A DNA stretch of 64,000 bases from Actinoplanes italicus (GCF_003001815.1 NZ_PVMZ01000018.1:62001-126000); one strand, 5' to 3'. Positions 36,188 to 44,621 are shown, numbered from the stretch's first letter. Notes: generated from the sequence alone by a model not told the origin. Translations and numbers: made by a program.

Positions 36188-37426
36188 CTAGGAAGCGGCG
36201 ATCCGCCCGGCCATCGAGTGCGCGGCCGCGGTCACCGTCGACCGGTCGTAGGAGACCACGAACGCGAACTGCCGGTCCCGGTCCGGGCCGGTGTCACCGA
36301 GGTCACGGGCGATCAGGGCGGCCGACGTGTGCGCGCCGAGCACCACGACGGTCCACTCCCCCGCCAGCGGATCGCCGGGGGCCAGGTTCGCGCCCCGGAC
36401 ACCCGGCGCCGGGGACGGCGGCATGTCCACGCCGAGCGCCGCCACGAACGGCAGGCGGGCGGCGAGTCCGGTGAACCTGGCGGCCGTCGACGGCTGGAAG
36501 AACTGGACGTGCTCGAACGCCGCGAGCACCACGGGCGGCACCGACTCCTGCAGGGCCATCAGCTCCAGCGTCTTGGACACCGGCAGCAGCAGGTGCTTGG
36601 GCGCGTGCCGGATCCGCCGGTCGGTGCCGACCAGGTCGAACGGCGTCGCTGCCAGGGCCGCCCCTATCGGCCGGGCCGCGAACCGGTCCGGATCGGCGGC
36701 CGGGGGCGCGAACTCACGCTCACCGCGGCCCCACAGCCAGCCCTGGCCAAGGGTGGCGCCGAGCACCAGGGCACGTGTCAGGTCCTCGGGGGTCTCGACA
36801 CCCTCGGCGACCACCTCGGCGCCCGCCTGCTCGGCGTAGGCACGCACCGCCCCGGCGACCACCACGGTCGCCGGGTCCTTGACGGTGCGCAGCAGCTTCA
36901 GATCGAGCTTGACGACCTCGGGACGAACCAGCGGGATGAATGCCAGAGACTCCGGGTGTACGCCTACGTCGTCCAGCGCGATCGCACACCCGGCGGCCCG
37001 CAGCCGCTCGGCGCCGGCCAGCACCCCGGCGAGATCGTCGGCCAGTGCCCGCTCGGTGATCTCCACGACCACCCGCACCTGCCCGGCCCGGCCGTCGAGC
37101 TCGTCGAGGACCATGTCGAGGCGCCGGGTGAGCGTGTCGGGCTCGAGGTTCACGAACAACGTCACCGGCCGGCCCCGGGACAGCCGTGCCGCGTCGGCCA
37201 GGGAGGCCCGCAGCGAGGCCCGCTCCAGGTCCGCCAGCCGCCCGGCCTCGCGGGCGGCGCTCAGCAGCTGCACCGGTGACTGCCAGCCGGAGCCGGAAGG
37301 CGGGCGCAGCAGCGCCTCGAAGGCGACCACCGAACCCGAGTCCACGTCGACGAACGGCTGGTAGACGCAGTACAGGCCGCCGCCGTCACACAGGAGGTCA
37401 TCGAGGCTGACGCAAGGGGCGCTCAC
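36188..37426 (-). CDS. EAL-DICT domain protein (cyclic di-GMP phosphodiesterase)
   Basis: The 412-residue protein begins with an EAL domain: E-A-L at 37-39, N-L-E-P, E-I-T-E near 123, D-D-V-G near 150, K-L-D-L near 172 and A-E-G-V-E-T near 207. All these metal and catalytic positions are kept, so hydrolysis of cyclic di-GMP is expected. Residues 275-412 resemble a DICT sensory domain (H-V-Q-F-F-Q-P-S-T-A-A-R-F, then E-W-T-V-V-V-L-G). No membrane segment is present. With the two GGDEF genes at 5-9.5 kb it forms the window's cyclic di-GMP set. Confidence 0.9.
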   Translation of the reverse strand: MSAPCVSLDDLLCDGGGLYCVYQPFVDVDSGSVVAFEALLRPPSGSGWQSPVQLLSAAREAGRLADLERASLRASLADAARLSRGRPVTLFVNLEPDTLTRRLDMVLDELDGRAGQVRVVVEITERALADDLAGVLAGAERLRAAGCAIALDDVGVHPESLAFIPLVRPEVVKLDLKLLRTVKDPATVVVAGAVRAYAEQAGAEVVAEGVETPEDLTRALVLGATLGQGWLWGRGEREFAPPAADPDRFAARPIGAALAATPFDLVGTDRRIRHAPKHLLLPVSKTLELMALQESVPPVVLAAFEHVQFFQPSTAARFTGLAARLPFVAALGVDMPPSPAPGVRGANLAPGDPLAGEWTVVVLGAHTSAALIARDLGDTGPDRDRQFAFVVSYDRSTVTAAAHSMAGRIAAS

Positions 37427-37461
37427 GCACCACCTATCGGCAACCGTCCCGCACCGCTGAG

Positions 37462-38070
37462 TCAGCCGGCCGGGTAAGGACTGTCCGCCAGCAGGTGGGC
37501 GAGGTGCGCGGCGTTCGCGGCGAGGGTCTTGGTAGCGGTGCCCGTGGTATCCGGTTTCGGCCCGGCGTCGCGGTAGTCGACGCCGCCCATCGCCTCACCG
37601 ACCCAGTAGGTGGACGCCGACGCCGCGACCGTGAACCCCACATCGTTGAGCGCCTGCAGAACCTCGGCGGTCACGTGGTGGGCGCCGTCCTCGTTGCCGA
37701 CGACGGCGACGGCGGCCACCTTGCCGAAGGTGAGCAGCCGCCCCTCGTCATCGGTCTCGGACAGCTCGGCGTCCAGCCGCTCCAGCACCATCTTGCAGAC
37801 GCTCGACGGCTGGCCCATCCAGATCGGGGTCGCGATGATCAGCAGGTTCGCGGCGAGGATGCGCTCGCGGATGCCCGGCCACCCGTCCCCGTCACCCTCG
37901 TCGGTGGACACTCCGAACCGGACGTCGTGGTCCACCACCCGGATCACCTCACCGTCGACGTCGTGATCCGCGAGGGCCGCGAGCACCTCACGCCCGAGCA
38001 GCTCGGCGGACGACGGTGCGGGCGAGGGCTTGAGGGTGCAGTTGAGCACCACGGCACGAAGAGTGTTCAC
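37462..38070 (-). CDS. Flavodoxin-like NAD(P)H-dependent reductase
   Basis: The 202-residue protein has a flavodoxin fold. An FMN phosphate loop C-T-L-K-P-S-P-A-P-S-S follows the first strand, then A-N-L-L-I-I-A-T-P-I-W-M-G-Q-P-S-S near residue 73-90 and A-V-A-V-V-G-N-E-D-G-A-H-H near 120. This is the NADPH-dependent FMN reductase/WrbA-like pattern. It likely reduces quinones or other small substrates. The start is GTG at 38070. It lies 35 bases upstream of the EAL-DICT gene's far side, on the same strand. Confidence 0.83.
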   Translation of the reverse strand: MNTLRAVVLNCTLKPSPAPSSAELLGREVLAALADHDVDGEVIRVVDHDVRFGVSTDEGDGDGWPGIRERILAANLLIIATPIWMGQPSSVCKMVLERLDAELSETDDEGRLLTFGKVAAVAVVGNEDGAHHVTAEVLQALNDVGFTVAASASTYWVGEAMGGVDYRDAGPKPDTTGTATKTLAANAAHLAHLLADSPYPAG

Positions 38071-38157
38071 GACGCCCGCATACCCGCGCTCCCACGGCTC
38101 AATCTGTGACGCCGCCCTGCCGGGTCATCGTCACCGGGCTCGCCCGTCCCCGGCTCG

Positions 38158-38211
38158 CGTGGTGACCGGTGGTCCGCTGCGCTCCGCACGCACATCACCA
38201 CGGATCACCAC
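38158..38211. repeat. Intergenic repeat locus B (CGTGGTGA/TCACCACG family)
   Basis: The 465-base gap 38071-38535 contains CGTGGTGA at 38158-38165, TCACCACG at 38195-38202 and a further TCACCAC at 38205-38211, so an 8-bp hairpin with a 29-base loop is possible. Two copies of CACATCGGCG follow directly. I see no gene in the rest of the gap apart from the terminator-like hairpin at 38457-38505. Confidence 0.65.
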
Positions 38212-38456
38212 ACATCGGCGCACATCGGCGCACGGACCGGCACCGCGACGCGATGGACACCGACTCCCGGCGGACCGTGCCTCGGGGTTCCGCTCCGGCG
38301 AGATCCGAGTTCGGTTCCGGCGTCGCCGGAGAACCAATTCGCGCGGCGCCAGAAGCGCACGCCGGGCCGAGTCGTGTGCTTTCGACGTCGTGAACGGCCG
38401 TGAACAGCGGCGGTGAGCGCACATGCAGCGCGTCCGCGGACGCTGACCGTCGTGAT

Positions 38457-38505
38457 AGCGGCGGGGGCTGCACACGCAGCAGTTCCGTGTGCGCCCGCCG
38501 CCGCT
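38457..38505 (-). terminator. GC-rich hairpin after the subtilase gene
   Basis: The 20-base arms at 38457-38476 and 38486-38505 pair at 17 positions around a 9-base loop, 31 bases beyond the subtilase stop on the leftward strand. It probably ends that transcript. Confidence 0.6.
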
Positions 38506-38535
38506 GGGTCGAGGTGCTGCGGACGCGGTGGAGGC

Positions 38536-40362
38536 TCAGGTGCACGGCGTGACGCCGTTCCAGTTGTCCACGGTGGCGTACGCCCACAGGGTTCCGTCCT
38601 CGGGCAGGGTCACGGTCCGGTCGGTGGTCTCGGTGCAGTCACGGGCCTTCTCGACCCGGGGCCAGTCACCGAGGGTGAGTTTGTAGCCGAGCGCCACTCC
38701 CGGGGTCGTTCCCGCGAGCTGGACGCGCCACGCGGGCGTGTGGGTGCCGTCCCAGGAGGTGCGGACGTAGCGCATCGCCCGGACCGTGCCCGGGTCCCAG
38801 TCGGGGGCGCCGGTGCCGAGCCGGGACAGGTCGCCGGCCAGGTGCACGGTTCCGGGGGTGTCCGGTGGAACGGTGATGTCGATGATCGTGGCCACGCCGG
38901 TGCAGACCGTGCACTCGCCGCCGGGTGTGCCGGTGGCGTCGTGGAGGGTGCGGGCGACGTCGATGAGGCCGCCGCCGATCGGGTGCGGGCTGTTGTACCA
39001 GCCGCCGCCGAGGGGAAGCGCACGGGCGTTGCGCCGCAGGAGGTCACCCACCTGTGCGGGCGTAAGACCGGGACGGCGGGACAGGAGGAGCGCCACCGCT
39101 CCGGAGGCGTGGGCGGCGGCCTGGCTGGTGCCGCGCATGACGGCGTACGAGTCTCCGGCCGGCCCCCGGGCTCCGGCGTCGACGGTCGACAGGATCCGGT
39201 GCGAGGGGTCGTTGTCGCGCCAGTAGCCCCAGCCACCGGGGGCGGCCACCTCGACCGTGTCGCCGTGGTTGGAGTACGAGGCCAGGTAGCCGTCGTCGCC
39301 GGTGGCCCCGACAGTGAGCACACCGTCGCAGTTGGCGGGGTGGTAGTTCGCGGCGTCGTCGGCGGCGTTCCCGGCCGAGACGACCACGGTGGCGCCGCGG
39401 GAGACGGCCTTGTCGACGGCGGCCTGCATGGTCGGGCCGCACGGGCCGTAACCGCCGAGGCTCATGTTGATCACTTGCGCCGGGGTGGGGTTGGCGGGTG
39501 TTGCGGGGACCTGGCCGCCGGCCGCCCACACGATCGCGTCGGCGATGTCGGAATCCTGGCCGCCGCAGGTGCCGAGGACCCGGACCGGCTGCACCTTCGC
39601 GTGCGGGGCGATGCCGGCGATGCCGAGGTCGTTGTCGCGGGCGGCGCCGATGATGCCGGCGATGTGGGTGCCGTGCCAGCTGCTCGGCGAGAACGCGGTG
39701 GCGCCGCAGTCGCCCTCGTCGTTCCAGTCGCCGGGGTCGAGGGCGTCGGCGTCCCGGCCGTCGCCGTCGGCGGTGTTGGCCGGGTCGGCGATGAAGTCGT
39801 AGCCGGGCACCAGGGCCGCCGCCAGGTCGGCGTGCGGGCGGATGCCGGTGTCGAGGACGGCCACTGTCACACCCTCGCCGTCAGCGCCGGTGTCCCAGGC
39901 GTCGTCGACCCGGAAGGCCGTGCCGGTCTGCGGGTGCACCTGCCACAGCGGCCACTGCTCGCCGTAGCGCGGGTCGCCGGGCGTCGACGTGCGGGTCGCC
40001 GTGAGGTCGGGTTCGACCGAGGCGACGCCGGGTGTGGCGGCGATCCGCTCCATCCACGCGCGGGCCTCGGCCGCCGGCAGGGGTTTCCTGACCCGCAGCA
40101 GTTCGCCACCGGTGGCGAGGATGCGCACGGCGTCCACTCCCCCGCCCGCTTCGAGCGCCCGGGTGGTCATGGTGGCGCCCGGCTGCGGCGTCACGATGAA
40201 GGAGCTGTAGACCTGTCCGGCGCGCAGGCCGCCCGTGTGGGCCGGATCCGCGTGGGCCGGACCCGCGTGGGCCGGACCCGCGTGGGCCGGGCCCGCCGTC
40301 ACCGGCACGAGCGCCAGGGTCGCTGCCGCCGCCAGTGCGGCGGTTCGTCGTCGCCGTTCCAT
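38536..40362 (-). CDS. Secreted subtilisin-family serine protease with starch-binding-like C-terminal domain
   Basis: The 608-residue protein has a signal peptide, then a short G-P-A-H-A repeat segment (residues 24-44) encoded by 15-bp DNA repeats, then an I9-like propeptide. The S8 catalytic triad is visible: Asp171 in A-V-L-D-T-G, His230 in W-H-G-T-H-I-A-G and Ser413 in R-G-T-S-Q-A-A, with oxyanion Asn332. Residues 495-608 form a beta-sandwich with G-T-V-H-L-A-G-D-L, W-D-P-G, L-G-Y-K-L-T-L-G and E-K-A-R-D-C, resembling CBM20 or related starch-binding folds. That combination is uncommon in subtilases. The upstream region carries CTTGC-type repeats. Confidence 0.9.
   Translation of the reverse strand: MERRRRTAALAAAATLALVPVTAGPAHAGPAHAGPAHADPAHTGGLRAGQVYSSFIVTPQPGATMTTRALEAGGGVDAVRILATGGELLRVRKPLPAAEARAWMERIAATPGVASVEPDLTATRTSTPGDPRYGEQWPLWQVHPQTGTAFRVDDAWDTGADGEGVTVAVLDTGIRPHADLAAALVPGYDFIADPANTADGDGRDADALDPGDWNDEGDCGATAFSPSSWHGTHIAGIIGAARDNDLGIAGIAPHAKVQPVRVLGTCGGQDSDIADAIVWAAGGQVPATPANPTPAQVINMSLGGYGPCGPTMQAAVDKAVSRGATVVVSAGNAADDAANYHPANCDGVLTVGATGDDGYLASYSNHGDTVEVAAPGGWGYWRDNDPSHRILSTVDAGARGPAGDSYAVMRGTSQAAAHASGAVALLLSRRPGLTPAQVGDLLRRNARALPLGGGWYNSPHPIGGGLIDVARTLHDATGTPGGECTVCTGVATIIDITVPPDTPGTVHLAGDLSRLGTGAPDWDPGTVRAMRYVRTSWDGTHTPAWRVQLAGTTPGVALGYKLTLGDWPRVEKARDCTETTDRTVTLPEDGTLWAYATVDNWNGVTPCT
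40237..40296. repeat. Four 15-bp tandem repeats in the subtilase signal/propeptide region
   Basis: Four consecutive units of the type GTGGGCCGGACCCGC, with one or two changes in the first and last, encode G-P-A-H-A or D-P-A-H-T pentapeptides on the leftward strand just after the signal peptide. Confidence 0.85.
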
Positions 40363-40380
40363 GGTTGACCCTCCGTGATC

Positions 40381-40438
40381 GCAAGATCTTGCTGTGACTG
40401 CAAGAACAAGTCAGCCAATTTCTGCAGAAGACTTGCGC
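40381..40438. promoter_or_regulatory. Palindrome and CTTGC half-sites before the subtilase gene
   Basis: GCAAGATCTTGC at 40381-40392 is a perfect 12-bp palindrome 19-30 bases before the subtilase ATG. More half-sites follow within 50 bases: CTGCAAG at 40399-40405, CTGCAG at 40422-40427 and ACTTGC at 40431-40436. Such clusters resemble LacI-type maltose or starch regulator sites of actinomycetes, in line with the starch-binding-like domain of the protease. The link is inferred. Confidence 0.45.
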
Positions 40439-40623
40439 GCGAAGAGAACTCGGTCAATGACGGACGCCACCATCGATGCTCCTGGGAGCGGTAACACGCG
40501 TACCGAAGAGGTCGTTGAAGTGGCCTTATGAATTTGTTGGAAACTTCTTGCATGGCCAGAACCCGTTGGGGTACGGCTCGATGGCCACTGTGCCGGTTCC
40601 GGAAGGATCCCTAGGTTCGGGGC

Positions 40624-41106
40624 ATGTCTGTTGTGATTCCCCTGCTCATCGGGGTGGTCTTCGTCGTCCTGAGCTCGCTGCTCCCGGATCGGCACCGCCG
40701 TCCGTTCAACGCGATCGTGGTGGCCGGCGCGGGCGCCGCCTACCTCAGCGGCGGCGGGTTCGGCCCCGGCGAGCTGCTGTTCACCACCGTGATGACGCTG
40801 GTCGCCTACCGTGGCCTGACGTCCTGGCGGTTCATCGGGCTGGGCTGGCTGCTGCACACCGCCTGGGACGTGGTTCACCACCTGCGCGGCGAGCCGATCC
40901 TGCCGTTCGACCACAACTCGTCGCTGGGCTGCGCGATCTGCGACCCGGTGATCGCGATCTGGTGCCTGGCCGGCGGTCCGTCACTGGCCACGATGACCGG
41001 CCGTATTCAGTCCACGTCGATCGGCAGCCGCATCCTGACCCGGAAGCCGCCGTCCTCCGTCGGGCCGGACTCGAGCGTGCCGCCGAGCAGGTCGGCACGT
41101 TCCTGA
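40624..41106 (+). CDS. DUF6010-like membrane protein running into the neighbouring kinase gene
   Basis: The 160-residue protein has three or four hydrophobic segments (V-I-P-L-L-I-G-V-V-F-V-V-L near the start, F-N-A-I-V-V-A-G-A-G-A-A, L-G-W-L-L-H-T-A-W-D-V-V-H-H) and an H-N-S-S-L-G-C-A-I-C-D-P motif, typical of DUF6010. Residues up to about 128 fit the family. The last 33 residues are Ser/Pro/Arg-rich and are encoded opposite the 3' end of the kinase gene, with 100 bases of overlap. That tail looks like read-through into antisense sequence after loss of the original stop. Confidence 0.75.
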   Translation: MSVVIPLLIGVVFVVLSSLLPDRHRRPFNAIVVAGAGAAYLSGGGFGPGELLFTTVMTLVAYRGLTSWRFIGLGWLLHTAWDVVHHLRGEPILPFDHNSSLGCAICDPVIAIWCLAGGPSLATMTGRIQSTSIGSRILTRKPPSSVGPDSSVPPSRSARS

Positions 41107-42113
41107 AGACCGATCAGGCCCTGGTGGGCGCCGGGCAGCGGCAGTGACGGACGGGTCGGCGGGCCGTTGACGACGGTCACGCCGACGTGTTTGCCGTCGT
41201 GCCACAGGTCGACCGTCGCGGTGGCGCCGGGGGCGTGCTTACGCACGTTGGTGAGGGCCTCCTGGACCGTACGATAGATCGCCCTCTGCCGCGGCGTGCC
41301 GACCGCGAGTCCCAGATCCCCGGTGAGGTAGACGTCGATGCCGCTGTTGGCGATGAGCGTGCACAGGTCGGCGAGCGTGGGCTGCGGGGTCAGCTGGGTG
41401 ATGTCGTCGCCGGACGCACGCAGCAGAGTGACCATGGTGCGCAGCTCGTCGAGGGTACCGACGCTCAGCGACCGGATGGTGCGCGCCGCCTCCCGGGTGT
41501 CGTCGTCGGCGGCCGACACCTGCATCGCCCCGGCCTGCACCGCGATCAGGCTGACCTGGTGCGACACGACGTCGTGCATCTCGCGGGCCAGCTGCGCGCG
41601 CTCCTGCGCCAGGATGGCCTGGGCGTGCAGGACCCGCTCGTGCTCCTTGACCTCCTCGATCTCCTCCAGCCGCCCGGACAGTTCGCGCCGGGTCTGCACG
41701 AGCTGGCCGAGCAGGACCGGCAGCACCACCGTGGCCAGGGCGTACACGAAGAAGATCACGCTGTCGCCGAACGGCGCGTCGTCGTCCTTCAACGGGGACG
41801 GCGCCGCCGACGCGATCGAGGCGAGCACCACGCAGATCGCGAGCAGCCGCCGGTCACGGGACCGTTCGGCCAGCGTGTAGAGGGCGATGCAGGGCGCGAC
41901 CAGCGCCGCCTCGAGCAGCGCCGCCGGTACGGTGAGCAGGACGACCAGCAGCGGGAACCGCCGCCGCAGGGCGAGCGCGGCACAGGCCACCGCACCGGAG
42001 GCGACGGCCGCTGGGTGGTCGCTCCACAGGTCGACCCAGATGTCCAGGGCGGACACGGCGATGAGCGCGACCTCGACGACCCAGGACGGCAGGCGCGAGA
42101 GCCGGGCCCTCAC
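41007..42113 (-). CDS. NarL-type sensor histidine kinase
   Basis: The 368-residue kinase has about five N-terminal membrane helices (to residue 135), a short coiled coil, a HisKA_3 helix with A-R-E-M-H-D-V-V-S-H-Q and a HATPase domain with E-A-L-T-N-V-R-K-H-A and G-L-I-G-L-Q-E-R-A. It should phosphorylate the adjacent regulator; the regulator stop overlaps its start by 4 bases. Its 3' end is overlapped by the DUF6010 reading frame on the other strand. Confidence 0.92.
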   Translation of the reverse strand: MRARLSRLPSWVVEVALIAVSALDIWVDLWSDHPAAVASGAVACAALALRRRFPLLVVLLTVPAALLEAALVAPCIALYTLAERSRDRRLLAICVVLASIASAAPSPLKDDDAPFGDSVIFFVYALATVVLPVLLGQLVQTRRELSGRLEEIEEVKEHERVLHAQAILAQERAQLAREMHDVVSHQVSLIAVQAGAMQVSAADDDTREAARTIRSLSVGTLDELRTMVTLLRASGDDITQLTPQPTLADLCTLIANSGIDVYLTGDLGLAVGTPRQRAIYRTVQEALTNVRKHAPGATATVDLWHDGKHVGVTVVNGPPTRPSLPLPGAHQGLIGLQERADLLGGTLESGPTEDGGFRVRMRLPIDVD

Positions 42114-42772
42114 GGCCGGGCGTCCAGCAGGCCGGCCCGCTGGGCGAGCAACGCCGCCTGCACCCGGCCGGAAACCCGCAGCTTGGTGAGCAGAGCGCTG
42201 ACGTGGTCCTTCACGGTGCCGGTGCCGAGGTGAAGGCGCACCCCGATCTCGGCGTTCGACAGACCCTCGGCCAGCAGTACGAGCACATCGCGTTCCCGGT
42301 CGGTGAGGCGTTCGACGCGCGTCCCGGCGGGGTCGCCGGCGATCTCCTCGGTCCGCGGGAGGCTGCGCAGCAGGGTCCGCGACGCCTTCGGTGACATCAC
42401 CACCCCGCCCATCGCCAGGGTGCGCACCAGCTGGGCCAGGTGCTCGGGCTCGGTGTCCTTGAGCAGGAACCCGGCCGCGCCCAGGTGCAGGGCCTTGAGC
42501 ACGTACTCGTCGGCGTCGAAGGTGGTCAGCATCGCCACCACCGGCGGGTCGGGCAGCTCACGCAGCCGGCCCAGGACGGTGAGCCCGTCGACGTCCGGCA
42601 TCCGGATGTCGACCAGCACCACGTCCGGCCGGTGCTCGCCGACCGCGTCGAACGCTCCCCCGCCACTGGTCGCCGCGACCACCTCGATGTCCGGCGCCGC
42701 GTTCAGGATCAGCCGGAAACCCGACCGCACCAGTGCCTCGTCGTCGACGACCACCACCCGGATCACGTACAC
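42110..42772 (-). CDS. NarL/FixJ-type response regulator
   Basis: The 220-residue protein has a receiver domain with V-V-V-D-D-E near residue 7, phospho-acceptor Asp in V-L-V-D-I-R-M-P near 56 and Lys in L-L-K-D-T, followed by a LuxR-type helix-turn-helix (L-T-D-R-E-R-D-V-L, N-A-E-I-G-V-R-L-H-L-G-T-G-T-V-K-D-H). It is the first gene of the pair. The start is GTG 42772; another in-frame GTG lies two codons on. Confidence 0.93.
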   Translation of the reverse strand: MYVIRVVVVDDEALVRSGFRLILNAAPDIEVVAATSGGGAFDAVGEHRPDVVLVDIRMPDVDGLTVLGRLRELPDPPVVAMLTTFDADEYVLKALHLGAAGFLLKDTEPEHLAQLVRTLAMGGVVMSPKASRTLLRSLPRTEEIAGDPAGTRVERLTDRERDVLVLLAEGLSNAEIGVRLHLGTGTVKDHVSALLTKLRVSGRVQAALLAQRAGLLDARP

Positions 42773-42813
42773 CCGCCCCGCCGCAATCGATCAATTTGCC
42801 GTACGCACCCTAA

Positions 42814-42857
42814 GGTGTCCCCGCCGAGCGGCCTCTCCGCCGACCGGCGGGAACACC
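42814..42857 (-). terminator. Hairpin after the lysyl oxidase gene
   Basis: Arms 42814-42825 (GGTGTCCCCGCC) and 42846-42857 pair at 11 of 12 positions around a 20-base loop. It starts 18 bases past the lysyl oxidase stop and ends before the response regulator start, so it probably separates the two transcripts. Confidence 0.6.
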
Positions 42858-42874
42858 CCCACCACCGGGCTGGA

Positions 42875-44467
42875 TCAGCCGGTGATGCCGTACACCTTCG
42901 GCACCGACAGGGTCCGCCGGGCGGCCGTACCGCCGAGCACGATCTTGCGCAGTGCGGTGTTGTTGGCCGTGCTCAGCTCGGACAGGCGCTTGGCCGGGTT
43001 CGCGACGACCTGGATGTAGTAGGTGCCGTTCGGAAGGTTCGTGATGTCGAACGACTGGCCCGGACGGTCCTGCGAGTAGGTGTCGCCGTTGCCGATGTCG
43101 AGCACCTCACGTACCGCCACGACGGTGTTCGCGCCGCACGACGTGGACAGGTCGGTGTTGTCCGGCCGCCACTTCGCGTCCTTGACCGTGTAGTCGACGG
43201 CGTCGGTGTTGGCGAGGCAGAACGCCTCCTTGCCGGAGCGCACCGCGAACTTCTGGTCGGCCTTGAGCAGGTTGTACTGCGCGAAGTCGGTGAAGTGCCA
43301 GTGCTTGTGACCGTCGCGGTCGTCCCACTCCATCGTGCCGGCCGGGCGGGAGCCCACCTGCTTGCCCTTGGCATCGAAGAAGTACTGGTAGGCGTCCATC
43401 AGCTCGGTGCCGGTACGCCGGAAGCCGTCCACCACGAGCGGCGACGAACCCGCGTTCCAGACCGTGGCGCCGAAGTTCACGTACCACTTGCGGTTCTCCT
43501 GGGAGAGCGAGATGCCCCAGGCCGGCAGCGACTTCAGGTCCGGCTTCGGGCCGGCCTTGGGCGCGGCCGCGAGGGTGGCCGGGCGGCCGGCGGCGGCCCG
43601 GAACTCGGGCCGGAACGACGACACCTGACGGCTCGCGTCGCCCTCCTCGGCGTGCCGGTCGTGCCCGGCGGCGGCCACCTGCTGAGCCATCGCCGGCTCC
43701 TCACGGGCGTCCCTGGTCCGGGCCGCTGCGAGCCCCTCCTCGTCGACCTTCGCGTCGACCACGGTGACGGCGACCTTGGCCGTGGCGTTACGGTCGGGAA
43801 CGCCGAACATCTTGCGATACTTCGGCGCGATCGTGGCCTCGGCCGTGTACTTGCCAGGCGTGAGCTTGGCCAGCGGGGCGGACGTGGCCGGCTGGTCGGC
43901 GACGGCCGCGTTCCAGCCCGCCTGCACACCCCAGACCGCGCCGAGGGTGAACGGGTTCTCGCCACCGCAGCGGGTCGGGTACGGGTTGGTCGCCGGGGCG
44001 TCGCGCCGGGTCCGGGCCGAGCTGTACGAGTTGCCGCAGAACGACGTCTTGTACGAGGTGACGACCTTGCCGGCCGCGTTCTTGATGGTGATCGTGGTGA
44101 AGTCGGCCAGGCCGGTGAAGTCCTTGACGGTCCCGGCCGGCAGCGCGACCTGGCTCTTCTTGCCCTTCTTGACGACCGTGCGGTGCGCCGTGATCGGCTT
44201 GTCGTAGCCGGTGCGGCGGGCCCGGATCTCGAAGGCGTCCTTGCCGGCGATCACGTGCAGGCCCAGGTCGAACGAGAGGTAGACCTCGTCGCCACTGACG
44301 TACCGCTCGGCCGTCACCGACCTGGTCGCCGCCACGAAGGTCAGCGCCGGCTGAGCCGTGGCCGCCTCGGCCGCCGAGACCCCGGCGCCGGTGAGCACGA
44401 GCGCGCCCATCGCGACGCCGACAGCAGGCCAGCGCGATCGCCGGCGGCCGCTCCGCACGTCTGTCAT
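42875..44467 (-). CDS. Secreted bacterial lysyl oxidase-family copper enzyme
   Basis: The 530-residue protein has an N-terminal signal peptide (R-R-R-S-R-W then a hydrophobic core to about residue 36). Residues 300-510 match the lysyl oxidase domain: the copper site G-H-K-H-W-H with His387, His389 and His391, then F-C-L-A-N-T-D-A-V-D-Y, R-E-V-L-D-I-G-N-G-D-T-Y and G-T-Y-Y-I-Q-V-V-A-N-P. Candidate Lys and Tyr residues for the lysyl tyrosylquinone cofactor are present around the domain. The 260-residue N-terminal region is beta-rich and of unknown role. It would oxidise amines or protein lysines outside the cell. GGGGGAA precedes the ATG. Confidence 0.87.
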   Translation of the reverse strand: MTDVRSGRRRSRWPAVGVAMGALVLTGAGVSAAEAATAQPALTFVAATRSVTAERYVSGDEVYLSFDLGLHVIAGKDAFEIRARRTGYDKPITAHRTVVKKGKKSQVALPAGTVKDFTGLADFTTITIKNAAGKVVTSYKTSFCGNSYSSARTRRDAPATNPYPTRCGGENPFTLGAVWGVQAGWNAAVADQPATSAPLAKLTPGKYTAEATIAPKYRKMFGVPDRNATAKVAVTVVDAKVDEEGLAAARTRDAREEPAMAQQVAAAGHDRHAEEGDASRQVSSFRPEFRAAAGRPATLAAAPKAGPKPDLKSLPAWGISLSQENRKWYVNFGATVWNAGSSPLVVDGFRRTGTELMDAYQYFFDAKGKQVGSRPAGTMEWDDRDGHKHWHFTDFAQYNLLKADQKFAVRSGKEAFCLANTDAVDYTVKDAKWRPDNTDLSTSCGANTVVAVREVLDIGNGDTYSQDRPGQSFDITNLPNGTYYIQVVANPAKRLSELSTANNTALRKIVLGGTAARRTLSVPKVYGITG

Positions 44468-44583
44468 CCGTTCCCCCTGAAGATGTGGCCGGCATGGTTC
44501 CGGCCGGGCAAGGGGAATCCCACGGCAGACCCTGTGAAGCTCCTGTGAAAGAACACCTCCGGGGCACGAATCCGGGAGAGATT

Positions 44584-44621
44584 ACCGTCGATCGGCGGGG
44601 TGACCCCCGCCGATCGACGGT
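44584..44621. promoter_or_regulatory. Perfect 17-bp hairpin between two divergent genes
   Basis: Arms 44584-44600 (ACCGTCGATCGGCGGGG) and 44605-44621 are exact inverted copies around the tetraloop TGAC. It lies 117 bases upstream of the lysyl oxidase start and 98 bases upstream of the small membrane protein start. A terminator is not expected between divergent starts, so an attenuator, operator or leader structure is possible. Confidence 0.6.
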
